A stretch of 49,108 nucleotides of DNA, from the NCBI GenBank assembly GCA_017983695.1, contig JAGOAX010000018.1, positions 1 to 49,108 on the forward strand, given 5' to 3'. The translations under genes and the position numbers were made by a program. The notes beneath the pieces are model-generated. The model made no database searches and was not told the DNA's origin. It was given only the letters and a program-made list of their open reading frames with translations. Within the stretch, counting starts at the first letter, position 1. Each line of letters starts with the position of its first letter. Shown piece by piece: positions 40,035 to 49,108 of this stretch. The DNA is from Ferruginibacter sp. GTDB taxonomy: Bacteria > Bacteroidota > Bacteroidia > Chitinophagales > Chitinophagaceae.

Positions 40035-43000
40035 TTATTTTAAAATAGTTACATATCCTGTAATTGGCTTGCGTCCACTTTCAGGTTCTACAATGTAATA
40101 ATAGGTATCAAAAGGTAATGGTTTGCCGTTGAACTTACCATCCCATGGTGTTCTATATCCTCTTGATTCAAATACCAGTTGTCCGGTACGGGTAAATACC
40201 TGTACCCTGTTATTTGGATAAGTTTCCAGGTATTCAATTATCCATGTTTCATTAATACCATCGCCATTGGGTGTAAATGTGTTTGGAATTTTAGGGAATT
40301 TCAATACTTTCACAAACATCTTATCACTACTTGTACATCCACCTCTTGCAGTAACTGTCAATGTATAAGTAATATCATCAAGCATATTAGCTGCCGTTGG
40401 TACAGCAACTTTTGTATCAATCAAATAAGTGTTTGGCGTCCATAAATATTGCAGGTCGTTTCCTGTAACCACCGATTGAATAGTAATAGAACCGCCTTCA
40501 AGTACTACCCTGTCTGGCCCGGCATCAACCACAGGATATGGATGTACTGTAAATTGTTTAGTAAGTAAAGTACTTGCACAACCATGGCTGTTTCCAGTAT
40601 ATAAAGACACATCAAATGTTTTTGCAGACCCATAGGTATAGTTTAATACCTGCCGGGTGCTTCTTGTACTGGCATCTCCCAAATCCCAGAACCATTGTGT
40701 AACTGTACCATCAAGGCCATTGGTTATATCTGTAAATGTTACAGCATCACGAATACAAACACCATTATTATTACTAAAGGTAAAATCTGTTACTGGTTGT
40801 GGATGTACAGTAAGTAATGGAACAGAAATACTGTTGATACAACCTACATTGCTGGTTACAGTTAATGTTACATTAAAAGGCCCTATACTTGTATAAGTAT
40901 GTGATGGTGCAAAACCAGTTGATGTATTGGGATTTGAAACAGAAGCATTAGGATCATCAAAATTCCATAAATAAGTTAGTCCTGAATTATCTGTAATAGA
41001 AGAGTTATTAACAAAACTAACTCTTGCGTCTGGTAAACAATAACTTGCTTTATCAAAACCAAACGCTGGCACAGGAACCGGGCTTACCAATACCTGCCTG
41101 GTTGTTGTTGTACTCCTGCAAGCATAGGCAGAAGTATTATACATACTTACAGTGTATGTGCCGGAGGCAATATAAGTATGCGTAAATGTAGTTCCCGGAG
41201 CATGATTTTCTAAAGGTGAACCATCGCCAAAATCCCATACTGTATTACTAAGAATTACACTGGTTGGAGCAGTAGATTCTTCTTTAAATGTAGTAGCACT
41301 TCCCTCGCATGTTGGGCTGATAAATGAAAATTTTGCAGATGCAGTATCTAAAACAGTAATTGATTTGCTCATTGTATCTACACAACCGGCCGCTGTGGAA
41401 GTAAATGTATATTTTATTGTGTGTGTACCCACACCTGCCAATGCAGGAGTAAAAATTCCGCCTGCGCTTACACCAGAGCCGGAGTATACAAATGTACCAG
41501 GCACACCCCCAATTTCTGAAGCCTGGGTTATCTGGAATGGCGCTGCATCAAGGCATGCATCTGGCATGTTATTAAACTGAACTAATGGTGCTGCATTAAC
41601 TGTAATAGTTGATATTCTATCATTAACACAAACCCCGCCCGAATAAGCCCTGTAACGTATTGTAAAAGTTTGTGTAAGTGGTGCCTGGAAATTATTGTAC
41701 TTATGTTTGTACACTTTACCAGAGAAGGGATTATTATCCAGCTCAAACACTGCAGGGAAATTTACATTATCCCAGTAAATTTCAACCTTGGTAATTGTAC
41801 CCGGAAATACTGTTGAAGTATTTACAATAGCCACAGAATCATTAGCACATAAAGTTGTTGGATTATTAACTGTAAAGTTTGCAACGGGAAAACTTCCGTT
41901 AATAACCAGGTTTTGAATAATAGTATCCTTACAACCAAGATTACTTGTAGCAATTAATTGCACAGGATAAGTGCCAACAGCAGTATAACTATGCTGAGGA
42001 TTTTGTACCGTTGAAGTATTTGGATTTGGTATTGTAGCAAACGGATCACCAAAATTCCAGTCCCATGCGGTAATACCACCATTAGCAACTTTACTGGTAT
42101 CTAAAAACTGGGCATATGTATCGCTCAAACATACTTCCGGTATAATGTATCCAGCCAGCGGCCGGTCGTTAATAGTAACTATCCTGGTAAATGCTGCAGC
42201 ATTGGTACAAAAATTAGATGTAATTACATTAAGGCTTACAGTGTAATTACCTGCTGTACTAAAAGTATGCGTTGGATTTTGCAGCACAGATGTATTGTTA
42301 GCTCCGCTGCCCGGATCACCGAAATTCCAGGCCCAGTTTGTCAGCGTGCCTACCAATGGATTTGAGTTGTCTGTAAATAGTATATCTCTTGTTTCACATG
42401 ATGGTGTACTGTTGGTAAAATTAATTACCGGTAAAGGGTGTACTGTTACAATAGCATTGCCGGTTTGATTTTGACTGCAGGTAGTACTGCTGGCATCCTG
42501 CACACTTAACAAATTATAAATAAATGTGCCGGAAATATTCGTAGGTACAGCAACTGTTATTGAATTTCCTACTGTGGTAGTTACTGTTAATGGAGCACCC
42601 CCATTTATATTATATGTAAATGTATAAGGTGCTGTTGATCCTGCTCCGGTAAATGTAATATTGGGTGATACTTCATTTAAACAAACTGCTGTATTGCCAG
42701 CAACTGTTGCTGTAGGTAATGGATTTACAATTACCGTAGCACTGCCCGTTTGATTTTGTGTGCAGGCGTTAGCACTCCCCTCCCGTACACTTAATAAATT
42801 ATAAATAAATGTGCCAACTGCTGTTGTAGGTGCTGCAACTGTTACAGAACTTCCAACTGTGGTAGTTACTGTTAATGGTGCTCCACCATTTATATTGTAC
42901 GTAAATGTGTAAGGTGCTATACCTACTGCCCCTGTAAATGTAATATTGGGTGATGTGGCATTTAAACAAACGTTGATGGTGCCGGAAATTGTTGCCGTTG

Positions 43001-46000
43001 GTAAATCTTTTACAATTACAGTTACACTACCGGTTTGATTTTGGCTGCAGGTAGTACTGCTGGCATCCTGCACACTTAACAAATTATAAATAAATGTGCC
43101 TGAAATAGTAGTAGGCACAGCAACTGTTATTGAATTTCCAACTGTGGTACTTACTGTTAATGGAGCGCCGCCATTTATATTGTAAGTAAATGTGTAAGGC
43201 GCTGTTGATCCTGCACCGGTAAATGTAATATTGGGTGATGCTTCATTTAAACAAACTGTTGTATTACCTGCAACTGTTGCTGTTGGTAATGGATTTACAA
43301 TTACTGTTGCGATGCCCGTTTGATTTTGGATACAGGCATTTGCACTACCCTCCCGTACACTTAATAAATTATAAATAAATGTGCCCACTGCTGTTGTAGG
43401 TGCAGCAACTGTTACAGAACTTCCAACGGTGGTTGTTACTGTTAATGGTGCTCCGCCATTTATATTGTAGGTAAAGGTATAGGGCGCTATACCAACTGCA
43501 CCGGTAAAAGTAATATTGGGTGATGTGGCATTTAAACAAACGTTGATTGTGCCTGCTATTGTTGCTGTTGGTAAATCTTTTACAATTACTGTTACACTAC
43601 CCGTTTGATTTTGACTGCAGGTGGTACTACTTGCATCCTGTACACTTAATAAATTATAGATGAATGTTCCTGAAACATTAGTGGGAACAGCAACTGTTAT
43701 GGAATTTCCAACCGTTGTACTTACTGTTAATGGTGCGCCGCCGTTTATATTGTAAGTAAATGTATAAGGAGCTGTACCAGTTGCACCGGTAAATGTAATA
43801 TTTGGTGATGCATCATTTAAACAAACTGTTGTATTACCTGCAACTGTTGCTGTTGGTAATGGATTTACAATAACCGTAGCACTACCCGTTTGAGGTTGTG
43901 TACAAAGTGCAGATCCTACATTTCTCACACTAACCAGGTTAAATACAAATGTGCCTGCTGTAACAGTTGGAACTGTAATAGTAGCTGTAGTGCCGGTTGA
44001 ATTTATTGTTAAAGGAGCGCCACCATTTATATTATATGTAAACTCGTAGGGAGCCAACCCTTCTGCACCGGTAAATGTAATCACTGGTGCTGCTGCATTT
44101 ACACAAACAGCTGTGGTGCCGCTTATAGTTGCCTCAGGTAATTTAGGTACAGTTATTTGTTGCTGAATGGTATCACTTAAACAACCTGGGGTTGTAATAC
44201 TTGCATACCTGACTATATAATTACCCGGAGCTGCATAAGTATGCACTGGATTTTTAGATACAGAGGTATTTCCATCACCAAAATCCCAATACCATTTGTA
44301 AGTAGCTTTAGGTGTTTGCGGTGTTGTTTCTATAAACTGAACCGGCTCAGTAAAGCAGCCGGGTATGGTTACTGTAAAACTTGGTACAGGCGGGGCAGAT
44401 ACCTGCAAATCAAAATCAATATCCTGGGAGTTTCCACATTCTCCATTAGGAAAAAAGGTTGTAATGGTTACGGGATAGGTACCCACTATACTAAAACTAT
44501 ACAACGTTGGTAAAGAATACCAGTAAATTGTTTTACCATTTACAACAGTTGTTGAATCTGGGCCTCCTGGTCCGGGTACACAGGTTGAAAAAATTGATGT
44601 TGGCGGTGCAGCGGGTGGTCCAGGTAAATTACTCAAATTCCATTTGATAGAATCTGCACAATACGGAAGCGAAACTTTAAACCGGAATGGCGAATTAGTA
44701 CAAACGGATGGCGTTTGCTCAATCCCAAATTCGGTATTAACTAAAATTTGCTGATAAAGATCTTTTACGTTGGTACCGGCATTATAACCATAGCTTTCTG
44801 CTTGACCAAAACCATATGCTATTGCATTAAAACCTGAGTCAGATTGTATCAGGTGCTGTCCTATTGCAAGATTTGGGATTCTTATGTATGAATAGTTTGC
44901 GTCCTGGGGATGTACAATAAAAGCTACAGGCGGTATAGCTCCGTCAAGCCTAAATGAACTGATAGCTGTTCCTCCATTCGGAATAACAACATTTACCAAA
45001 TGATTATGTGTGGGAGGCTGATTAGCAACTAATAAATTAGAATTAAAAATAACTCTGTCAATATTTTGCTCTACCGGACTTAAATATATTACTTCTGGAT
45101 CACCAGGATTACCATTTCCACATGCATTTTGTGAAGTAAAATATTGTGCAACAAGAATGGGTTTATCAGCTTCAACCCTTTGCGGCACAGCAGTTATCGG
45201 AATTTCATAATAAAAACCATTTACCAGAGGCAAAGCAGTAACAGCACCATTAATCTGTACAATTGTTGTGGGATCTTGTACACAAACCCTGTAAATACAA
45301 TTTGCCATATTACCTCCCGGAGGGGCGGTAAGAAATTTCTTACCCCAGGCATTTTTAGGAAATGCCTGCACCATATAATTATCTGAAGAAGATGGGGCGC
45401 CGTTACAGGTTAAACTAATTCTGCCACTACCCGAATAAACGGCAATTTTTTTACAACCAGAGCCGGTACTCACACTTTTAATGCTTGACCCTGTTAAATC
45501 AACCGTTGTGCATGGTGGTTGATTGTTTCCTCCACAATTATTATTCAAAATAAATTGACCTTTTACATTAAACACCTGACCTTGTGTTAAAGTAATTGAG
45601 TAAGTATTTCCTGCAATCCAGCCGGCAGTAGTATTCGCACTTGGTCTAATTTCAATTGAGGTTGTTCCTGTATCAGTTGCTACAACATAAAACCAACTGT
45701 TAGCATTTGTCGTGTTTGAATTGTTTGTGTAGTTAATTGAATAATACTCCTTGCCTAAGGTATTGGTAGGAAAAAGCAAACAGGCACCTGAAACACTGGA
45801 ATTATAAATATGTGCATAAGCAACAATAGCTTTATCGCTAACAATATGAATCCCTCTGTCCGTTGTACCATCTGCAAAAAGTCTTGCATCTTGTCCGCCG
45901 TTTTTGGGTAATGGTGGTGTGGTAAAAATGGTGTTTGCAGGTATATTAGCAAAGGTTTGTGTATAGCCATTCCCCGGAATGGTTACTGTTACTGTCGTTA

Positions 46001-46178
46001 CAAACTCAGTAGCAAAGTATAGTACCATATCCTGATTATTACCACCAGTACCAGTTGGTCCCATTACCTGGTGATAACCATACCCAACCCAAAAGTCTTT
46101 TCCCTTGTTACTAAAATCCTGGGAAAAACAAAAATGGGAAAGAAATAAAACTATGGAAAGCAATATAATTTTTCTCAT
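40035..46178 (-). CDS. Giant T9SS-sorted multi-PKD surface adhesin
   Basis: A 2047-residue protein with a signal peptide (ends HFCFSQ). Order: an IgGFc-binding-like N-domain (about 22-470, GKDFWVGYGYH, VSDKAIVAYAHIY); one PKD domain (about 590-675); six modules of about 95 residues (about 677-1250) each with VCLN..SPNITFTG and YTFTYNINGGAPLTV; then further PKD domains (YLWNFDDPNA, WFWDLGD, WAWNFGDP) to about 1960; finally a gliding-motility-associated CHU_C sorting domain (NTFTPNGDGINETW ... GYVTILK), the type B signal. Likely a cell-surface adhesin that binds polysaccharide or surfaces. Paired with PorP/SprF. Confidence 0.93.
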   Translation of the reverse strand: MRKIILLSIVLFLSHFCFSQDFSNKGKDFWVGYGYHQVMGPTGTGGNNQDMVLYFATEFVTTVTVTIPGNGYTQTFANIPANTIFTTPPLPKNGGQDARLFADGTTDRGIHIVSDKAIVAYAHIYNSSVSGACLLFPTNTLGKEYYSINYTNNSNTTNANSWFYVVATDTGTTSIEIRPSANTTAGWIAGNTYSITLTQGQVFNVKGQFILNNNCGGNNQPPCTTVDLTGSSIKSVSTGSGCKKIAVYSGSGRISLTCNGAPSSSDNYMVQAFPKNAWGKKFLTAPPGGNMANCIYRVCVQDPTTIVQINGAVTALPLVNGFYYEIPITAVPQRVEADKPILVAQYFTSQNACGNGNPGDPEVIYLSPVEQNIDRVIFNSNLLVANQPPTHNHLVNVVIPNGGTAISSFRLDGAIPPVAFIVHPQDANYSYIRIPNLAIGQHLIQSDSGFNAIAYGFGQAESYGYNAGTNVKDLYQQILVNTEFGIEQTPSVCTNSPFRFKVSLPYCADSIKWNLSNLPGPPAAPPTSIFSTCVPGPGGPDSTTVVNGKTIYWYSLPTLYSFSIVGTYPVTITTFFPNGECGNSQDIDFDLQVSAPPVPSFTVTIPGCFTEPVQFIETTPQTPKATYKWYWDFGDGNTSVSKNPVHTYAAPGNYIVRYASITTPGCLSDTIQQQITVPKLPEATISGTTAVCVNAAAPVITFTGAEGLAPYEFTYNINGGAPLTINSTGTTATITVPTVTAGTFVFNLVSVRNVGSALCTQPQTGSATVIVNPLPTATVAGNTTVCLNDASPNITFTGATGTAPYTFTYNINGGAPLTVSTTVGNSITVAVPTNVSGTFIYNLLSVQDASSTTCSQNQTGSVTVIVKDLPTATIAGTINVCLNATSPNITFTGAVGIAPYTFTYNINGGAPLTVTTTVGSSVTVAAPTTAVGTFIYNLLSVREGSANACIQNQTGIATVIVNPLPTATVAGNTTVCLNEASPNITFTGAGSTAPYTFTYNINGGAPLTVSTTVGNSITVAVPTTISGTFIYNLLSVQDASSTTCSQNQTGSVTVIVKDLPTATISGTINVCLNATSPNITFTGAVGIAPYTFTYNINGGAPLTVTTTVGSSVTVAAPTTAVGTFIYNLLSVREGSANACTQNQTGSATVIVNPLPTATVAGNTAVCLNEVSPNITFTGAGSTAPYTFTYNINGGAPLTVTTTVGNSITVAVPTNISGTFIYNLLSVQDASSTTCSQNQTGNAIVTVHPLPVINFTNSTPSCETRDILFTDNSNPLVGTLTNWAWNFGDPGSGANNTSVLQNPTHTFSTAGNYTVSLNVITSNFCTNAAAFTRIVTINDRPLAGYIIPEVCLSDTYAQFLDTSKVANGGITAWDWNFGDPFATIPNPNTSTVQNPQHSYTAVGTYPVQLIATSNLGCKDTIIQNLVINGSFPVANFTVNNPTTLCANDSVAIVNTSTVFPGTITKVEIYWDNVNFPAVFELDNNPFSGKVYKHKYNNFQAPLTQTFTIRYRAYSGGVCVNDRISTITVNAAPLVQFNNMPDACLDAAPFQITQASEIGGVPGTFVYSGSGVSAGGIFTPALAGVGTHTIKYTFTSTAAGCVDTMSKSITVLDTASAKFSFISPTCEGSATTFKEESTAPTSVILSNTVWDFGDGSPLENHAPGTTFTHTYIASGTYTVSMYNTSAYACRSTTTTRQVLVSPVPVPAFGFDKASYCLPDARVSFVNNSSITDNSGLTYLWNFDDPNASVSNPNTSTGFAPSHTYTSIGPFNVTLTVTSNVGCINSISVPLLTVHPQPVTDFTFSNNNGVCIRDAVTFTDITNGLDGTVTQWFWDLGDASTRSTRQVLNYTYGSAKTFDVSLYTGNSHGCASTLLTKQFTVHPYPVVDAGPDRVVLEGGSITIQSVVTGNDLQYLWTPNTYLIDTKVAVPTAANMLDDITYTLTVTARGGCTSSDKMFVKVLKFPKIPNTFTPNGDGINETWIIEYLETYPNNRVQVFTRTGQLVFESRGYRTPWDGKFNGKPLPFDTYYYIVEPESGRKPITGYVTILK
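42430..44150 (-). repeat. Coding tandem repeats, 95-residue modules in a 570-bp super-repeat
   Basis: Six modules. Modules 2 to 6 alternate between type A (VQDASSTTCSQNQTG) and type B (VREGSANACxQNQTG), so the true repeating unit is a pair of 190 residues. Identical landmarks (GTTTGATTTTG) lie at 42463, 43033 and 43603, exactly 570 bp apart. The high DNA identity suggests recent duplication or gene conversion and a site of copy-number change. Confidence 0.9.
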
Positions 46179-46324
46179 GCTGTTTAGTATAATAAAGCAG
46201 TGTTCAATTTAATAAATTATAACCTACAAACGGATGCCGCTTTGGGGAGGTATGCTGCCTGCAAAGAGTAAAGACTATTCACAGCTTTTGCACAGGATAA
46301 GTGGGGATGTAAATATAATAAGAA

Positions 46325-46357
46325 AAAACAAAAAAGCCACATAGAAATGCGGCCTTT
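46325..46357 (-). terminator. Intrinsic terminator, minus strand
   Basis: Minus-strand stem GCCGCAT/ATGTGGC (one mismatch) with a 4-nt loop followed by a TTTTTT run. It would end transcripts from the small lipoprotein gene or the structured leader upstream. Confidence 0.72.
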
Positions 46358-46450
46358 GTTAAGAATCTTTCGATTCTGTAACCCCCAAAGAAAACTAGGT
46401 AAACCAAGCACTAACACGTTTACAGTCCTTCAGGAGTGAATAGTAAACGT
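46358..46450 (-). ncRNA. Candidate structured RNA or 3' UTR
   Basis: Just upstream of the terminator (minus strand) there is a 6-bp hairpin AGAATC-GAAA-GATTCT and two mutually exclusive pairings: ACGTTTAC with GTAAACGT (46416-46423 and 46443-46450), or GTTTAC with GTAAAC (46418-46423 and 46399-46404). A GNRA loop, alternative helices and an adjacent terminator are typical of small RNAs or riboswitch-like elements, but no known class was recognised. Confidence 0.35.
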
Positions 46451-46600
46451 TCTTTTAGAAATTTTATTTTGCTTGTGTTAAAATATCGCTGTTTTTATTT
46501 CTATTTGAATTACATACCTGTTAAAAACTAATGTATGCTATTCGTTATTTTTTAGCAGACAAGCACCATTGTCCCTGCTTAAATTTATTACTCAACCTCT

Positions 46601-46882
46601 TTAACGTACCCTTGTTATAATCCGGCTTTTACCCTTACAACCATATCCTGAAGTAAAGCAGGAAGAAAAACTAATACTCACACATAATAATATTACTATC
46701 ACACTTACTAAAGGCATTGCCTTTCTGTTCCTGGAAATATTAGACGTTACATATGTCATTGTTCTATGTGCTGGTATTGGCTGTAAATTGTAGTTCATCA
46801 CACCAGAATTATTTTTTCTAATAATTTGTTTCAACATTGTTGTTAGTTGACTATTCAATAAAACGATTAACATCTTTTTCAT
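46601..46882 (-). CDS. Small lipoprotein (start uncertain)
   Basis: A frame of up to 93 residues. Near its end, MPLVSVIVILLCVSISFSSC forms a lipoprotein signal with lipobox FSSC (Cys75), followed by a short mature peptide FTSGYGCKGKSRIITRVR. With the cysteine so late, the real start is more likely M42 (46759) or M56 (46717), giving a protein of 52 or 38 residues. Short lipoproteins ending in a GCxGKS-like basic tail are common in this phylum. Function unknown. Confidence 0.42.
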   Translation of the reverse strand: MKKMLIVLLNSQLTTMLKQIIRKNNSGVMNYNLQPIPAHRTMTYVTSNISRNRKAMPLVSVIVILLCVSISFSSCFTSGYGCKGKSRIITRVR

Positions 46883-46927
46883 ATAAATTATAGTTGGTGG
46901 TTAAAAGAGATTGTTTGTTTAGGTTAA

Positions 46928-46997
46928 AGGAGGTTGCCGGCTAGGTTACCAGCAACTCCTGTAAACCTTCTTTTGCTTGGTTATAATTATTTTTTAA
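46928..46997 (-). repeat. Direct repeat downstream of the type A T9SS gene, distal copy
   Basis: About 70 bases nearly identical to 47026-47094, period 98. Each copy contains GGAGTTGC/GCAACCTCC arms, a hairpin on the minus-strand message. This is the copy further from the gene. Confidence 0.8.
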
Positions 46998-47025
46998 ATT
47001 AGTTAGAGGAAGCCAGTTAGGTAGA

Positions 47026-47094
47026 AGGAGGTTGCCGGTTAAGTTACCAGCAACTCCTGTAAACCCTTTGTGCTTGGTTATAATTAATTTTTAA
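47026..47094 (-). repeat. Direct repeat at the type A T9SS gene end, proximal copy
   Basis: This copy includes the stop codon of the upstream gene (47084-47086) and the following GGAGTTGC/GCAACCTCC hairpin. The match to 46928-46997 shows that the gene end plus 3' UTR was duplicated. No strong T-run follows either hairpin. Confidence 0.8.
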
Positions 47095-48355
47095 TGATTT
47101 TTTGAGTGCCAGTTACAACTCCATTCATTTTTAACTGTGCAACGTACATACCTGGGGCAAGTGTAGTAAGGCCCCCTACTTGTATATTATTATATCCTTT
47201 ACTTACATTTGACTTTTTGCTTAAAACCTGTTGACCATTTGCGTTAATAATACTTATCTCAGCTACTGCATTTCCAGTTGAAGTAAAACGTATGTTCAGA
47301 TTTTCAGTAAATGGATTCGGGCTTGTTTGTATTACCACACCTTCTGCAGCTTTTAATTTTACTACAAGTGTATTAGTATAAAATCCTTTACCATCATTAT
47401 CTACCTGCTTCAAGCGGTAATAAACCACTGCTTTAGTCTGAAGTACAGCATCATTATCTTTAAATTGGTAATTTTTTTTACTGCCATTTTCAAAACCATC
47501 TAATACCATAGCTGTAGTTGTAAAACTTACACCATCAAATGAGCGCTCTACTTCAAAATGGTTATTGTTAATTTCCTGTTCAGTAATCCAGTTTAATACC
47601 ACTGATTGATTAACCACAACAGCATCAAAAGCACTATACTTAACTGGCATTGTAGATGCAGGGACATAATCAAACCCTTTAAAGTAAATTCCTTTTTGTC
47701 TGCTGGTAGATGAATTAGCAAGATTAACAGCACCTGCCTTATATGTAAAACTACTTATATTGGTGTTTGCTAAAGTAAACATAACCTGCTTAGCACTGGT
47801 ATCAACACCAGCATATTCCATCCCTGCAATGTTTGTAGCTAAAAATTGTGTACCAGTTTGTACCACATTAATTTGCAGTGAAGTAGATAGATAAGACAGT
47901 AAACAACCTGGTCCCATATCAAGTGCATCAATTTCCTTTAATGTAGAGTTACCATCTATATCCATAGCTGTTGCCCTAAGGGTATCAATAACTTTTGGAT
48001 TACCAACGCCATTTACAAATTCAATTTTAAATTCAACTGTTCCGGTGCTTAAGGCAGGAACATTGATTTTAGGAGAGAAAGCTTCTGGCTTAGTAGTAGT
48101 ATTATCATCTAATAAAGCTACAGTAGCACCGCCGGTAGCACTAAGTATGGTTACAATAGCATCAGTACCTGAGGCCACACTTCCAAACTTGAATTTATTA
48201 CCTACAATAAAAGCAGTTGAAGCCTGCATTGCAGAAGGTACAGAGTTGAAAGAAAAATTGTATGATGATGGTGGTGTTGCTTTTACTTGTATAGAAAAAG
48301 CCAGTACTACTATTAATAAAACAGCATACTTAAGGAATGTAGAATTAGTTTTCAT
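47084..48355 (-). CDS. Secreted protein with T9SS type A sorting domain
   Basis: A 423-residue protein with a signal peptide (ends QVKATPP near 25). Residues 30-240 contain beta-rich, Ig/cohesin-like segments (FKFGSVASGTDAIVTIL, ALSTGTVEFKIEFVNG, KQVMFTLANTNISSFTYKAG). A segment of about 90 residues follows (VVLNWITEQEINNNHFEVERSFDG, a fibronectin-III-like stretch). The C-terminus (345-423) is a type A sorting domain: TSPNPFTENLNIRF, GQQVLSKKSNVSKGYN, LAPGMYVAQLK, and a short basic end. Probably surface-located or released through T9SS. Preceded by a consensus promoter. Confidence 0.92.
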   Translation of the reverse strand: MKTNSTFLKYAVLLIVVLAFSIQVKATPPSSYNFSFNSVPSAMQASTAFIVGNKFKFGSVASGTDAIVTILSATGGATVALLDDNTTTKPEAFSPKINVPALSTGTVEFKIEFVNGVGNPKVIDTLRATAMDIDGNSTLKEIDALDMGPGCLLSYLSTSLQINVVQTGTQFLATNIAGMEYAGVDTSAKQVMFTLANTNISSFTYKAGAVNLANSSTSRQKGIYFKGFDYVPASTMPVKYSAFDAVVVNQSVVLNWITEQEINNNHFEVERSFDGVSFTTTAMVLDGFENGSKKNYQFKDNDAVLQTKAVVYYRLKQVDNDGKGFYTNTLVVKLKAAEGVVIQTSPNPFTENLNIRFTSTGNAVAEISIINANGQQVLSKKSNVSKGYNNIQVGGLTTLAPGMYVAQLKMNGVVTGTQKIIKN

Positions 48356-49108
48356 TTTTTCTTGTGTTTAAATGTTTCAGAAATTTTTTCCCAGAATTTC
48401 GACAGGGGTAAGACTGTCTGAACCTGGCCGGTTCTTAAGAGGAGGATTGGAATTCGGATTAGAAATAATGAATAATCGAGGTATTGATCATTTATAATTT
48501 CATCACAAACATAATACAAGTTTCGGAAACCGCAAATATTTTACACCGTAATTTTACTGCATTTTGAGGATAATTACGTTTTGTATACTTTTGTTAAATA
48601 CTATCTATCAAATTATGCATAGGCTTTTAAAAAGTATCTAACAATATTGCGTTTAATTTTTTTAAAAAAGTTTACTCACCTGCTTTTACTATATCAATAT
48701 TCAACAATTACCTTAAAAAGCACCCTTTTACTTGCTAGATTGTACTGAATTCTTAACCAGACCCGAATAGTATATATACTTGTGGATTTTCGGTAATTAT
48801 GTAATTACTTTCTACTTCATCCTTATTATAAACTGACATTATTACATTACCCTAGTCACAAATACAAAAAGAACTCCCTGTAGCATAAGCAGCTTCTTTT
48901 CAGGTATTTTACCTGGTTTCATTTAAAACATGGGAAATTGCCTTTTATATGGCTTGTATAAATGAAAATAATATTGAATAAATTAAATTTGATAAAATTA
49001 ATTACAATCAAAAATCAATATTAAATTTATTATCAATTTTTTATGTAAAATTTTAACGTTTACAAATAATTTATAGATATTCTACTCTCTACCGGCAAGT
49101 ATATTTAT
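48356..49108. other. 753-bp AT-rich region without a gene
   Basis: No open reading frame of credible composition on either strand. The part nearest the gene holds the promoter and an approximately 140-base leader of the type A T9SS gene. The distal part (48840-49108) is extremely AT-rich with no clear structure. Confidence 0.6.
48506..48536 (-). promoter_or_regulatory. Consensus Bacteroidota promoter of the type A T9SS gene
   Basis: On the minus strand TTTG (48536-48533), 19 bases, then TATGTTTG (48513-48506), a full match to the TTTG-N19-TAnnTTTG form. The predicted start near 48499 gives a leader of about 144 bases to the ATG at 48355. Confidence 0.68.

Larger units (their letters stand above)
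46179..46600. other. Intergenic region with structured-RNA candidate
   Basis: No credible protein gene; the only open frame (minus, 46217-46417) is Leu/Trp-rich and overlaps hairpins. The region holds the terminator at 46325-46357, the GAAA-capped hairpin at 46362-46377 and the alternative pairings at 46399-46450 described separately. Confidence 0.55.

Noticed and set aside
42430..44150. CRISPR-like array
   Set aside because: The regular repeats are coding modules of 285 bp inside one open frame, far longer than CRISPR units and without spacers.
46217..46417. Minus-strand open frame of 66 codons
   Set aside because: It overlaps a terminator and hairpins, has poor composition and no start signals; better explained by structured RNA or UTR.
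1..49108. tRNA, rRNA or tmRNA genes
   Set aside because: Gaps were read for TΨC-like GGTTCRANNCC patterns and conserved rRNA segments; none was found. smpB is present without ssrA.

Overview
The window is a chromosomal segment of a Bacteroidota bacterium, most likely a Chitinophagales/Chitinophagaceae-type organism (taxonomy is an inference). Supporting signs are low GC, type IX secretion (T9SS) sorting domains of both type A and type B, a PorP/SprF protein, a long NusB, LytS/LytR-type signalling, an AraC regulator with a heavy-metal-associated domain, many secreted lipoproteins, and promoters of the Bacteroidota form TTTG-N19-TAnnTTTG. I saw no rRNA, tRNA, CRISPR array, transposase or integrase.

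Layout. (1) 1-6.5 kb is an accessory island. Short plus-strand genes (a winged-helix-like/DUF4145-like pair, a DoxX-like membrane protein, two NTF2-like proteins, an HNH-like protein, an esterase) are separated by palindromic intergenic repeats. (2) 6.5-14 kb holds stand-alone metabolic and secreted genes: a CE15-like esterase, an amidohydrolase, a DUF4242 protein, a PKD-like protein, a Gfo/Idh/MocA oxidoreductase and an RhlE-type helicase. (3) 14.2-16.7 kb is a second small accessory island (PD-(D/E)XK-like protein, an unknown, a membrane protein, a GNAT). It carries the same repeat family as the first island, including a 69-bp copy differing at one base. (4) 16.7-26.2 kb contains a LytTR two-component pair, an intradiol-dioxygenase/thioredoxin-like fusion lipoprotein, smpB, L-serine dehydratase with an FKBP lipoprotein, an HU/SPOR membrane protein, a lysoplasmalogenase and a SET protein. 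(5) 26.3-38.9 kb is largely core: a SIMPL protein, an HMA-AraC regulator, groES-groEL, nusB-DUF1573-yajC-coaE-nnrD, a membrane pyrophosphatase, and a BlaI/BlaR1-like pair with a readable promoter/operator. (6) 38.9-48.4 kb is a T9SS surface module: PorP/SprF, a 2047-residue multi-PKD adhesin with a 570-bp internal super-repeat, a small lipoprotein and a type A sorted protein. The last 750 bp hold only a promoter.

Functional links. PorP/SprF plus the giant adhesin resembles SprF/SprB-like pairs for export and surface anchoring. The BlaI-like repressor has two identical half-site dyads placed inside and just downstream of its own promoter, so it is probably autoregulated and released by the adjacent M56 protease. 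The pyrophosphatase shows a paired change: the usual TM6 glutamate is glycine and a glutamate appears in the preceding helix. This predicts an atypical ion-translocation subclass.

The least described signal is the repeat system. A REP-like cruciform, a roughly 70-95-bp hairpin element also present as an inverted pair, a GCGGTT/AACCGC hairpin and GTTAGC/GCTAAC-bordered motifs occur mainly around the single-gene accessory units and rarely in the core region. This looks like a cassette-like array without a visible recombinase; the mechanism is inference.
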